64,000 nucleotides of DNA, taken from positions 85,313,484-85,377,483 of the forward strand of contig CM066313.1 in assembly GCA_033807775.1 (NCBI GenBank). The letters run 5' to 3'. A program made the position numbers and the translations under genes. Each line of letters opens with the position of its first letter. Within the stretch, counting starts at the first letter, position 1. The notes under the pieces were generated by a model. That model was not told where the DNA came from and made no database searches. It saw only the letters and a list, made by a program, of their open reading frames with translations. Below, in pieces: positions 35,373 to 47,100 of this stretch. Source of the DNA: Saussurea involucrata. Lineage: Eukaryota; Streptophyta; Magnoliopsida; Asterales; Asteraceae.

Positions 35373-36387
35373 AGCCTTAACCTTTAAATCTAGACTGCTT
35401 ATCGGTCTTGTATTCATTCTTTCTGTTGCGTACTTTCAACACAGCAGTTTAACAGTCTTTGCACTACTAAAATCTTCAACAGCTTAATCACATTCCTCTC
35501 TGGAGAACCTCTGTCAAGCATTGGATAGAAACTTTGGAGTTCTGGTGTTCCTGATTTCTGCTGTACAAGTCTGTTTTGACTTATTCTGGACAGCTATGTG
35601 CACAAAAGCTCTTAATAACTTCTGAAATACCATCAGAGTCCTCTGTGGTTAAGCTCTGCTGCATAAACATTCTGTTCACGGACAAACTTTCTGAAAACCA
35701 AAGGAGCAGCTGCAAATTTGTGCACACGAACACCATATTTCATCGAGTTCTGATCCTGGACAACACCATCTACACAACATCGTCTGCAATATGTGCAGCC
35801 TCTGTGGTTAACATTTGAACACAACAGCAGCTTCTATTCTTTATCAGCACCAGAGAAAAAAATTACATGAGCTGCATGTTTTAATCTGTTTTGACAGCAA
35901 CTCGAGATCAAACACAAACTGCATATAAGCTCCAAAACAGATTGTATTTTTTTGGTGACATAACGCACTGCGAGTATGAATGAGCTATGAACAAACTTCT
36001 GTTGGAAATTATGATGGACAGAAGTGAAACAACACAATTCACAGCCTCTGGATATACGAAAGCTCTTTTACTGCAGAGCTATGAGCTAAGGCAATTGCGT
36101 CAACATGTGAAATTTCAAACTGGTATCTGTTCTCTTCATGAACAAAATTTATTTCTGAATCAGAATATTGCTCTAATGTTGGCCCTATCACGTCAAAACT
36201 CTGATCTGTCGTTGTACACAAAAGAGATTTCAAACAGCTTTAAGCACTGATTAAGCACAGCGGCAAACAAGTTTTCTGTTTAGGAAATCACTAAAATACA
36301 CCGATTTGGATGGATCAAGAACAGGCCTCAAATCACCCTTATTACTCCATAAACCAACTTCTAAATCAACAAACATTGATGCACAGG

Positions 36388-36557
36388 TCAATCAGGTTGT
36401 AGCGCAGTAGTTGATCGCCCTGGGTGATGTGGTGGAATATCCCATCTACCCAGGGTTCGATTCCAGACGTCCTCAACATTGATAAGACATCTTTAAGTTT
36501 CAAAATTGCCAAGGATTAGTCCGGGCTGTGCCTGGGATACCCTTTCCAAAAAAAAAA
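36388..36557 (+). mobile_element. tRNA-derived SINE in the LARD-like element
   Basis: The head has RNA polymerase III boxes: an A-box-like segment (GTTGTAGCGCAGTAG near 36395) and a B box GGTTCGATTCC (about 36461-36471). The body ends CCCTTTCC followed by about 10 A. A 17-bp direct repeat, AAACATTGATGCACAGG, flanks it at 36371-36387 and 38030-38046. The right copy is displaced because a 1.5-kb transposon later entered the poly(A) tail. Confidence 0.88.
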
Positions 36558-38024
36558 GAGTAAACTGCAATTTTGGTCCCTGTGGTATGTTGTTTTTCTC
36601 ACCTTTGATCCTTAGAAAATTTTTATTGCAAGAAAAACCCTGTGTTATGTAAAAGTGCTCGGTTTTGGTCCCTCAGGCATAACACCGTTAGATTGACTCT
36701 ATTAAAACCCCCCATGTGACTTGCACATTAGGGCAATTTGGTCATTTTACTTTATTTTTCTGTTTTTCACTAAAAACAAAAACCACAGGGAGCAAATTGC
36801 AATTACTATATACTATATTATATTTAATATTATAATATAGTAATTATATATGTATATATTTATATAGTGTATATATATATAGAGAGAGAGTAACCAAATG
36901 AGACCCAGATGTCTTCTCGATCTCTTCTCTCGATTCTCTATCGCACTTCTCTATCGCCTCTCGATCTCTTCTCTCGATTCTCATATCTCTCTCTCTCTCT
37001 CTCTCTCTCTACTCTCTTTTTTCTGTCAAAAATTGCAGTTTACTCATATATATATATATATATATATATATGTATCGTCTTCTCCATCAACACCCACATG
37101 AACCCTAGATTTCATCTCTTAAGAAAAAACCCTAATTTTGAAAAAGAAAACCCCCTAATTTCGGTCGTGTGCAGAGGAGCTGCGTCAAGATTGGGTCTGC
37201 ATATAAGTGCAGATCGCGGCTGGATGGGAACAGGTGTGGCTTATTGGCTGCTACGCTGGTTCGTCGAAGGAAGTGCGTAACAGCAGCACTTGGGGTGATT
37301 AAGCAGCAGTTGGGTTCGTTGATGGAAGTGCTGAATGTCAAGTATGTCCACTTTAAGCCTACTGGAATCGTCCCAAACAGATTCGGTCGTGTAAGGTGTA
37401 GTACAGGCGTCTTAGCCATAAAGCAGGTTGATTGGTCCTTGTTTCGTTTGTTGTGGCTGCTTCACTTGTACTGCAGACTTTGTATGGTCTTATGTTTTGG
37501 TAATAAATGTGGTGTTTTTGTTGTTCAAAATAATAAAACAGCAAAAAAGACCCTAATTTGGAGAAATAAAACTCCAAGATTCTAAAAATCTTATTAGGGT
37601 TTATGAGAAATCCGATGGTGAGGTTGACTTGGGCGGATGAAGAGTTGGAGATTTACACAAAACCCAGAGAAGATGTTGGGTTGAAATTGGAAACCGTGAT
37701 GATGGATGGAGTATGATTTTTAACTTTATTTATGGGTAGAGAGGAGGGTTTCTCGTGATGATATATATATATAATATTTGTTTAATTTTTAATTAGAAAT
37801 TTTTGTTTTTAGTGAAAAATAAAAGAAATAAAGTAAAATGACTAAAATGCCCTCATGTGACTTGCACATGAGGGGCTTTAACAGAGACAACTAACGGTGT
37901 TAGTCCCGAGGGACCAAAATCGAGCACTTTTGCATACCACAGGGTTTTTCTTGCAATAAAAATTTTTTGGGGACCAAAGGTGAGAAAAACAACATACCAC
38001 AGGGACCAAAATTGCAGTTTACTC
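36558..38024. mobile_element. Mutator-like TIR element in the SINE poly(A) tail
   Basis: Both ends read GAGTAAACTGCAATTTTGG inward, continuing as long inverted repeats of about 250 bp that include TCCCTGTGGTATG and ACATACCACAGGG. The A run at the SINE tail lies on both sides (36548-36557, 38025-38032), so a 9-bp duplication is possible but unreadable. No transposase is present. The interior (36900-37730) has a TCTCTCTCT tract, a TA tract and a moderately GC-rich stretch that could be captured host sequence. Confidence 0.82.
37169..37585 (+). other. Possible captured gene segment in the Mutator-like element
   Basis: A 138-codon frame lies in the interior of the TIR element. The sequence here is less AT-rich than the flanks and is preceded by a leader-like tract with CCCTAGATTTCATC and AAAACCCTAATTT words common in plant 5' leaders. 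I do not recognise the protein (basic, no known motif). A Pack-MULE capture is possible; a chance frame is equally possible. Confidence 0.3.
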
Positions 38025-38046
38025 AAAAAAAACATTGATGCACAGG

Positions 38047-38810
38047 GTTGTTGGTTTCCATGTTTCACAAAACCTTTGGTGTGGAAAATAAGATGATCTT
38101 CATAACACCTTTTAGAACAATGAGTACAAATGCTCATATCTCTGATTGATCAGGTCAGAAAACTGATTATAAGTACTTAAAGTCATAAAAAATTCAGATC
38201 AAACTTTGAAAATGTAGCACAACACCAAATCTTTCTCAAACAACTTTTTCAAGACCCAAATGATTTTGTTTTTCATTTAATCGATTATGAGCAGCGGAAT
38301 ACTAACAAAATATGAGTAAAAGAGAGTCCAATCTTGGATTTAAATAAAGGTCAGATCAAAGATCAACAACCTTACTACCAAGATGCCAAAAAAATGCTAT
38401 GGACTTAAGCACACACAAGGATGGGATCATAGATCAACCATCTACTTAGTACTTATCAAATAAGACCAATGAATGAGAAAGAATCAAAACACACACATGT
38501 ATTAAATCTGATCAGATTTGACCCAAACAGAATCAAATCTTCACTTAGGCATTTTATCAAACATGTGGTGTGCAGAATCAGATTTTGTGAAGAAACAACA
38601 AAGTTTTCTATGAAAAATCATCCAAATCTTATTTAAATGAAGAAATGGGTTTCCAATAAGCACAAAAACAGAAAATAAACCATTAGAATGATATTTGTGT
38701 TTAGGCTCATGTGATTGAATCAATCTAAGCACCAAAACAACAAATAAATCATCTAATAACTTCTATTGTTGCCATAGATGACCGATTTTGAAGAAAAGTT
38801 TCTTGAATCG
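38047..38810 (-). other. LARD-like element internal region, right part
   Basis: Non-coding AT-rich internal DNA between the SINE target duplication and the primer-binding site. Nothing recognisable is encoded. The region next to the primer-binding site (38760-38810) corresponds to the element's 5' leader. Confidence 0.6.
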
Positions 38811-38824
38811 GCTCTGATACCAAT

Positions 38825-39245
38825 TGTTGATCCCATTTTACACAAACAATAGAAGAAATCCATAGAAAATGTAGAGACAAGATGAAGATTAAGAACATAA
38901 TATTCAAGAACTCATCTCATATGCTTTGATTGATTCAATATGGATGGGAAATTAGAAAGAACACCACACTTTTACATGTAAACGACTCTCATGTGAAAAC
39001 ACCTAGTCTATGTGTGTTTTTGTGATTCTTCTAAATGACCTAAAGAAAAATGAACCCTAAAATTCTTTATAAAGGGTCCATTTACAAGAAAAAAAGGGCT
39101 AAGCCCATATAACTAGCTAATTATAAAGCCATATTACAATAATTCTTTATAAAACATTCATTAAATTAGGGGCTAATTTAATGTATATCCCCCTAATGTT
39201 TTATAAAGAAAGCATCATCTTATAGTCTCCTAATATAATCTAACA
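38825..39245 (-). repeat. LARD-like element 5' LTR
   Basis: A 421-bp partner of the repeat at 33200-33571, adjoining the perfect primer-binding site. At its outer end it carries an extra segment (CCCCCTAATG...AGTCTCC, about 39188-39230) that in the left copy lies outside the LTR in the internal region. The same ATCTAACA terminus follows it. Confidence 0.85.
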
Positions 39246-39250
39246 AAAGG

Positions 39251-39938
39251 ATTTTACTGGATATCAAAAATTGATTGGTAGACTTATTTATCTGTTAGCC
39301 ACATGTCCAGATATTTCCTTTGTTGTACACTGTTTGAGTCAATTCATGCACTCCCCTCGTCAATCTCATCTGAAATTAGCACATCGGGTTTTGAGATATC
39401 TAAAAAGTTCTTTCGGTAAGGGTATTTATTTTTCTGAATGTTTACCTACTGATTTTAAGCTTACCGCCTATGTTGATGCGAATTGGGGGAAATGCTTATC
39501 AACTAGACGGCCAGTGACTGGGTATTGCTTATTTTTGGGTAATTGTATGGTTTCATGGAGGAGCAAGAAACAGTCTACTGTTTCTCGTTCTTCCGTTGAA
39601 TCCGAGTATAGAGCAATGGCTGCTCTATGTGAAATAATCTGGGTAATTAGTATTTTGACAGATTTAAGAATTAACAATTTGCTTCCTGTAAATTTAAATT
39701 GTGACAACAACTCTGCCATTTAAATCGCTAATAACCCAGTGTTTCACGAAACATATTGAAATTGATATACACCAAGTAAGAAATAAAGTTTCAACTGGAA
39801 TGCTTAAAACTGTAAAGATACCATCTACTGAAAATCCAGCTGATATCTTTACAAAATCGCTTGGTGTAAATCAACATAATTATCTTATCTCAAAATTAAA
39901 TATGTTGGATCTTTTCCGATGTCAAGATTGAGGGCGGG
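39251..39938 (+). pseudogene. Copia-4 reverse transcriptase C-terminus and RNase H
   Basis: After the nested element the Copia-4 frame resumes: IGRLIYLLATCPDISFVV, RYLKSSFGKG and RNase H with YVDANWGKC and SSVESEYRAMA (39271-39720). A TAA ends it at 39721. The tail continues in another frame at 39701-39931, with HIEIDIHQVRNKV and ENPADIFTKSL, the conserved copia C-terminus. The purine tract lies at 39928-39938. Confidence 0.88.
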
Positions 39939-40357
39939 TGTTAAAAGATAAAAGTTATAAACTGACCAATCTTGTCATCTTAATGTTTAACTTAATTTGT
40001 TTTTAATGTTTGTGATTGTATGAGGACTGGTTGTGAAATTCTTCAAAGTCGTGGATAGCGCTGCAAGGAATAAGTGCAGAAAGGGTAGCGGAGCAATTAT
40101 GGTTGCTGGAGGGTGTTTTATGCAAGGATTGAAATGCAATTAAGACATTTATATATAAAGAAAATGTATTAGGTTTTCTCATTATCAATCGTCATTTTGT
40201 TTTCTCAGTGTTGTTTAGGTTAGGGTTTTCTATTTATTATTTTTAGTGTTTCATCAATATATCTTCAAATAATATCATGAGTGTGAGTGATTTTGTAGTA
40301 AGGTTTCTTTTGTAAGTTCTTTGTTCTTAATAAAATGTTTGATTAAGATTTTAAACA
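39939..40357 (+). repeat. Copia-4 3' LTR
   Basis: A 419-bp LTR, TGTTAAAAGATAAAAG to GATTTTAAACA, followed by the CATTT duplication. Compared with the 5' LTR it has a short deletion at the ATCTCTTGAAGATATC site and about a dozen single-base differences. Confidence 0.93.
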
Positions 40358-40362
40358 CATTT

Positions 40363-41181
40363 TATAAGGACATTCTGTCCAACCAAATACATAATGACCA
40401 TTATTATCTTCATCTCCTACTTCCACCGCTATCATTGTTGCCACTACCATTACGACCAGCATCACTCTATTCACCAACTTACCTCACACTATCACAAATA
40501 TGACTTTTATACGCGCCTAATTATACACGGTTTTTATTGTTTTTACAAAGACCGTGTATAAATGATGGATCTGGACCTTTTTTACACGGTTAAAGTTGAA
40601 CCGTTGCCTCACCATCTTGACCCCCAAGGCACAGAGAAAACACAAAGTAAACCCATTTACACATCCAATAATTAAAACATGACCAGTAGCTCATCTTCAT
40701 TTTTCCTTACCTACCACCCATTTGCAAATAAAGAAAACTCACCATCGAAGATGAAGACCAAAAATCAAAATCAACCTTCGAGACAAAATCAATAATCGAA
40801 TCGAAAATCAAATGAACAAGTAAACAAACTAACAATTTCATCGATCCGAAAGAAAGAGAATGTTATCAGAATGTCAACACGTTCATTATATTTTTGGTTG
40901 TCACTCGTTTATCTGATTAACAACTTTTGATTGCTCATCATAGGGTAGTTGCGTAGGTTCGCCCATGTCTAAGAACTAAAATTGAAAAGTATTTTTTTAA
41001 AGATGGTGTTTGTACGATATTCATATGATAAGGGACTATTTATGTAAATTAGTCTAAACTCCCCCAATAACTGCCAAACTCCAATTCCTTTCGATTTTCT
41101 CATCCGTTGGATTTCCCCCCACAAAATCACGACACCGTTACCATTCATCTTCTTCGTCCCCAACGAATCCATTTTCCCACC
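40363..41181 (+). promoter_or_regulatory. Upstream region of the KAKU4-like gene
   Basis: About 820 bp between Copia-4 and the chosen start codon. It should contain the promoter and 5' leader. The last 90 bp are C-rich and leader-like. No TATA box at a confident position was seen. A 14-bp inverted repeat with an 11-nt loop (TATACACGGTTTTT / AAAGACCGTGTATA) lies at 40522-40560, followed by another ACACGGTT/AACCGT pair (40587-40605), which may be the end of an old transposon. Confidence 0.45.
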
Positions 41182-44100
41182 ATGGCTTCCAGTTCTCAGC
41201 CCGCCGGAGAAGGCGGTGGCGGCAGATCCGGCGGAAAAATCGTTAAACCTAGGCGAAGTGCCGCCAGAAAGACTCCATATGACCGCCCCACTCCGCCTCT
41301 GCAACCAGAAAGCCCTAATTGGTTCAATGGACTTGTTTCCCCTGCTAAATTTGTTGCTGATGGTGCTAGTAAACTTATTTCGTCAATTTGGAACCCTAAG
41401 GGCTGGGGCTCGCATTCGTCGTCTTCAGACAGCGATTCTGATTCAGGTAGAGAGTATGTAAGTTTGTGTTATCGTTTAATAATCGGGTAAAATGCACTTT
41501 CATTTATTTCTTTAATATAGTATTTTACTTTCACTTTTTCTTGTTACCGCAACGGCTTTTTGATTTATTTTTTATTAGGGCATTGCTGTAATATAAAAAA
41601 GTGAAATTACAATGCTGTAATATGAAAAAGTGAAATTAATAACTAAATAAATGAAAGTAGGTTGTTATTTTACGCATTTTGCGTTTAAATAATTGATGTA
41701 AAATTTGGCTACTTCAAGGTTAGAAATCACAATAACATGTAATTTAGTCTTTGTGATTTTTGGACTATTTTTTTGTGGTAAAAAGGGGGTGCTGTGGATT
41801 AGGGCTGGTTACAAATGTGTCATATGACTCGCTGAGTGAGTGTTCGTTTTATTGAACTTGAAAATAAATTTATGGGAGAAGCTTAAATTGAAGATTAATT
41901 TTGAAGAGGATACAGAGAAAATGAATTAAGATAAAGAAAGCGGAAGGAAGAAATCGATGAATTTCTGTGACTATGTGTTGAAGAGTGATATGTTCTAGTG
42001 GTGACTTGACAGGATTATGTTTTTTTAGCGTTTTGGATGATGTTGAATTATTGTAGTAACGTGAAATAGATTCTGTAGCATTTAAGTATGGCATCCACTC
42101 TAATCCTCTACCCAGTGAAGATTGTTTGATTTGACTTGGCATCACAAGTATTCGGCGGAGAAATCTTTATGACCCAAATCAATATCAAGCAAATCTTTAT
42201 GACACATAGTTTTATGCTTTTTCTGTTCTTTTGGTGGTTATCAATAATTTAAAAAAATCACTTGTTTTCACAGAAGGCGTTAGAGAAGATGATTACGAAG
42301 ATAACGAGAACCTCTCTGATGTAGGAGGTGGGTTGAATCAGGTAATTATGCAGTTCTCATTAAGTTTTTTTTTATCATTAGTCAATGCATGGATATGACG
42401 TATGACTTCTGATCATAACTAAGCTAGCCTTTCTTGTGAACTAAGTACTTGAAACAGCTGCATTATTTTGGTTTATAACAATTGATTGAAACTAGTATGT
42501 GGCATGTAATGCTAAATATATATAACCACACTTGATACACCTATATAAACACTGATGCGTCATGTTAATTTAGTCATAATAACTGGATCTGTTCCCTTTA
42601 TCCCTTTTGAGAAAAACTTGTTGCAAAACCCCAAAATAAACACTGATCATTATCTGCAGTTCTGCACATTCATGCATGCACTATTTAGAATTAGAGGCAA
42701 TGAAATTCATGATGCTACTTAATGCCAGCTCTTTTTTTCTGCTCTGGATTTTTTAATGCAACATTTCTTAATCAATATGTATCTTATGACACCAGAAGAA
42801 GGGCAGTTCGTCGGGAAAGAGTGAGATATTGTATTTAGTTGAGCAACTACTCATGCTCGAAAGCTTTTCAAGGTAACATCATCTTTTTCCTATCCCATTT
42901 TGTGGGTTTATGCTAATTTATTGGTCAGTTTTGGCCTATTTTTTCATTGGTCTTCTTGATTGCGAAATTGGAGGAACTTGTATGTAATTGTTTTGTATTC
43001 TGCAATGATTTTTGTCTTCTTTTATATCAGCCTGGATTTATTTGCACTTGCATGAAATTCCATGGTTAAAGTCATGCTATTTATCCATATTTATTTGCTT
43101 TCATTTTTACCGGTAATGTTGAAGAATAAATAGGTAAGTAACAAATATGAATCGAAAAGGGTCTTTAGGATTACATTTAAGTTTTTTCCTACCCTACCGA
43201 GCCTGCAAAATTTATTTGTTCTTGATTCAACTCATGTATTTCTTAACCGTAGATTGTCTAGCAGCGTTAGATTGCCTTACTAGTTACATTATGATATTTG
43301 GGAACTTTGGCTTGTTGATTCAGTTCTAAGCTTTAGATATCTTATTACATGATGCTTAATGCTTTATTAGTTATTACTTGAAGGTTACTAGTTACTTGTG
43401 TGTTTGTTGGTGAGATTCTTGCATATTGGGAGAGTAAAGAACAATCAGTAGTTTCTCTTGTAGTGCTGAATCTCTAAACAGCGCTTCATGACAGATGTAA
43501 ATTCTGAAATGACATGAACTGCACTTCTATTAACAGTTCGTTTCTGGTTGATGTATAATTGAGATCACAACATTGGGCTTGTTTTCAATTGCATTCCTGG
43601 GTGACTGGGTTTAAGTCAACAACTAAGTAGAAATTGTACAATTTGTATGATTATGGCATGAAATCCTTAAATATGTAATAGTTTGCTCCCATTTGTTTTA
43701 TGAGCGGAGCTTTGGCTTCTGGCGGTTTGATGCTTCTTTTTCGATGAATGATGTTGGCAACTGGCTAGCAATATTCTCTAGTTTGACATTTTTAGTTGGT
43801 ACCGTTCGCATAAGCAAGGTGTGGTGACAATCTACGTAGACCAGAGTTTTAGCGTTGATGATATTCTATATCAAGATATGTATATTTGATCAATTAATAT
43901 ATACTATATTATAAAGCATTTGGTAAAATTCTTAAAAACAACTTATTAAGCATTACGTATTGCTTATTAATGCATAATATCTTAAAATTTTAAGTTTGCA
44001 TATTTTATCTGTAGGCCTGTCTTAGTACTTATGAATGTATTTTGCAATTTCTAACAGGGAAGAGTGTGATAGACTAATAGATATTATCAATTCGCGAGTT

Positions 44101-47100
44101 GTAGAATGTACCATGAGAGATATAATGGATGCTGAACCAAGTAAGATTCTGAGCAGAACTGATCTTGTTATCTTTGAATATCTTTAATTGACCGTTGCTT
44201 ATCGTACTTGAATTATGTATAGATAATGTTGTGTTTTTATTATCATGAACAGAGAATCCAGATACCTGTAACCAAGCTATCATGGAAGCAAGAAAACTGA
44301 TCACGAAAAACATGGTTGGATTGAGTTCAAAGTCAGAGCTGGACAGCATCCATGGCTCCAAATCTCTAGTGACGCCAAATGTTAGTACTACCTTACAGTT
44401 TTTGTTTATTTGATTTCCTACTTATCTGTATGTTGTATTGCATTTACAGTACCGATAAATATCAATGTGTCGTAATGTTTGCAAAATGTGGAAATGACCC
44501 TTGTCTACGATCTTTTAAGAGTTTGCTTATATATCTTACTAATGCACATGTGAATATGCACCTATGAGTTCACTGATAAGTTAAGAGGGATTGTAAATAT
44601 GGGGACATGCATGTTTGTTTGCCAAAGTTGGATGTTTCACTCTCATTAGCATGGTGTTAGAGTAACAGTAAACGACTAGGAAAGGTGTTAATGTGAAGTC
44701 GGAGGTTTGGAGGAGCATTATGGAATCTAACGGTGTTAGATTAAGCCAAAATACAAGTAAATTTAATGAAATGTAACTTTCAATGGTATTGGTAGGGAGG
44801 TTAAAGATGGATCAAGAATGACCTAACAAAAAAAGATTTAAAGTCACCTTTTGTTATTTGTGATCTGTTTTTTAGAATATGGAGAAATTGGTGAGGATGT
44901 TAATTATAGGGAAGAGCTTGGAGTTGAAATGGTCTTTGCAACCATAATTTGATCTATGGACAACATCATTGTGGTAAAGGATGTAATGTCAAAGGAATCA
45001 TTACCGCACGCAGGGCATAGAGGGGGAGGTCATAAGCGTCTTTAACGTAATCCCGAAGAGAAGAAAGAGATCTTTGGAAGGTGGGTTGAAATTATCCGAT
45101 CAAGAATCAAACTTATTTAAACGTTCCCCCTATTCTCTGTTTTCTTGAAAAGGGCGCTCAGCTTACAGGAACTGTTCAGTATATCGTTAAAAAAGGCAGA
45201 GTTTTTTTAAGGAACTTTGTCCTATCAATTAGCAAGTCGCATTGAATTTGAAAAGTAAGGTTTATAGAACCACGGGTATGACTTGCTATGATTTATGGGT
45301 GTCACTAAAAGTGATGTTCACAACGTGAGTGCTGCAAAAATTGGAATGAGGGATAGGTTTAGAAGTGAGCACATATATGAGGTCAGGGAGGTATTGATTG
45401 TGAAAAAGCTGAGTCAGCACAAACTGAGTTGTTTTGTCATTTGCCACATATGCCTTAGAATGTATCCTTTAGAAGCGGAGAGTTGTATAAAGAATAGGTC
45501 ATTAGAGAATTGTACCAAGAAGAGGTTGTTGAAGAGAAGTAAAGGTCCACCAAGATTGATATGGGGAAGGAGTGAATAGTAGTTTAGATTAGTTGAGCAT
45601 ATGGGAGTGAATAGTAGTTTAGATTAGTAAAATTCCAAATCCTTTTGTTGTGAATATTGTCACACCAGGGGTCAGGGGACATCATTGTAGCTTAAAGTTG
45701 TGATCAATTGGTTACCGTAGTCATTTGGAAAGATAACTTTTTGATATCAGATGATTTTGCTAATTCCAGGGTATAACGTCTTTGTAACTTTGATATCTAA
45801 AATATTTTGGGTCCTTCATCGATGAGGAGAGTGAACCCCTTTTAAGTCTGAATTTTTTTAATAGCATTCACTGAAACCTCCATAATTGGGTGTTGTCTTT
45901 GTTAGCATCCTCGTGGTGTTTATCATGTGAATTCTTGCGTTTATGGTGGCATGTAAACTTTTCTCACAAAAACAGCAATGACTTTGTGATCTTCTAATCT
46001 TGTCTTTGGCCAAACCATGTTTTCTGGGTGTCGAGCTGTAACTAGAAGAGGTTATGTTGGAAACAGGTCTTTCAGTTCTCTACGGTAGGTTGACGTTTTT
46101 TGTTACAAATGCACATGAAGATTTGAGGAAATTTTGAAATAGCGATAGATATGGTTGGATACTTGGATCTTTCTTGTGAGTGAATGCAAGCTGGTCTTTT
46201 TGGTATTTGGCTTGTTTATAGGCTTGTGTTATGATGGTAGGACAAACTGGCAAAGTAGCTTGAGCATCTTCTTAAGCTCTTTCAGGCCAATGACATCGTT
46301 CGATATGAAAAGTTGTGCTTTTTCCTTCATTTTTTCATTAGAATTTGTTCTGGTTGACGGCTTCACTGTTTTTTGTCATCTTTTCAAACTCACCCGTCTT
46401 TTTTCACTAAAAAACCCCGAGGGCCAGCTTAACTGGCAAATAAAATTCAGGCCTTGGGGCTCCTCCCCAAAGGTTGGCTGTTTTAGTCTCCTCTGGGCCA
46501 CTGAGATTTTCTGGCTGTTAACTTTAGGGTCCCATGGGATTAGTCAAGGTGCACGCAAGCCGGCCTGGACCCCCACAGATACCAAAAAAATCTAGACCAC
46601 CCTTCGTGTGGTTCCTGAAAGGAGTTCACTTTACAATTTCTAGTCATTTAATCCATTTGTATTTAATCATGTTTAACCTATCCTCAAAGTAATTTTCTTG
46701 CATATCTTATAGTTGACTCTTATCTTGGGGTGTAAGAACAATTTGTAATCAATAATATATGCAGTTAATACTTAATAGAACCCAAGTAACTTCTCCTCTC
46801 CTGGCTAAGTAGGACTTGTAAAAGTGGCTTTCGGCCTCGCTGCATAACTGATAATTCTTCAGTTAAATAACAAACTGCTATTTATACCAACATCAAATAG
46901 ACGTTAGGGAAATAACAAGCAACTATTAATTAAAGAAAGTTGATCCCCAACATATTGATGGTCAGGACTCGGGACTAATTTTGACATGAAATTGTAAATT
47001 TAACTTAGATAAGGAGTCATATTCTTGAAACATATTGAGATCATTCTAATTTACTTCAATCTTATATTATTTTTATTTTCTTAGATGAATCTTGTATTCA

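Larger units (their letters stand above)
33200..39245 (-). mobile_element. Coding-free LTR retrotransposon (LARD-like) nested in Copia-4
   Basis: Terminal direct repeats lie at 33200-33571 and 38825-39245 (TGTTG(G/A)TCCC... to ...ATCTAACA) and are flanked by AAAGG on both sides (33195-33199 and 39246-39250). The primer-binding site is at 38811-38823 on the minus strand (TTGGTATCAGAGC, perfect), so the right repeat is the 5' LTR. A purine tract (AGGGGGGAT on minus) abuts the left repeat at 33572-33580. About 4.4 kb of native internal DNA has no gag, protease, integrase or reverse transcriptase on either strand. It must have moved with enzymes from another element. Confidence 0.88.
27571..40357 (+). 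mobile_element. Copia-4: Ty1/copia element of a different family
   Basis: A plus-strand element with LTRs at 27571-27999 and 39939-40357 and a perfect initiator-Met primer-binding site TGGTATCAGAGC at 28000-28011. The purine tract GAGGGCGGG abuts the 3' LTR. A 5-bp target duplication, CATTT, lies at 27566-27570 and 40358-40362. The coding region is split by a nested 6.0-kb element (33200-39245). Its own length is therefore about 6.7 kb. Several stops and frameshifts make it non-autonomous now. Its LTR and proteins differ clearly from Copia-1 to Copia-3. Confidence 0.95.

Noticed and set aside
36898..37101. Serine/leucine-rich frames near 36900-37100
   Set aside because: They are translations of a TCTCTCTCT run and a TA run in the Mutator-like element.
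41458..41463. Alternative exon 1 donor GTAAGT in the KAKU4-like gene
   Set aside because: It is a stronger donor by sequence, but joining it to the next exon gives a stop after 16 codons; the donor at 41447 keeps an acidic, open frame through to the end.
45295..45579. A 94-codon plus-strand frame in KAKU4-like intron 5
   Set aside because: No motif recognised, no splice sites with fitting phase, and the surrounding DNA looks like a decayed repeat.
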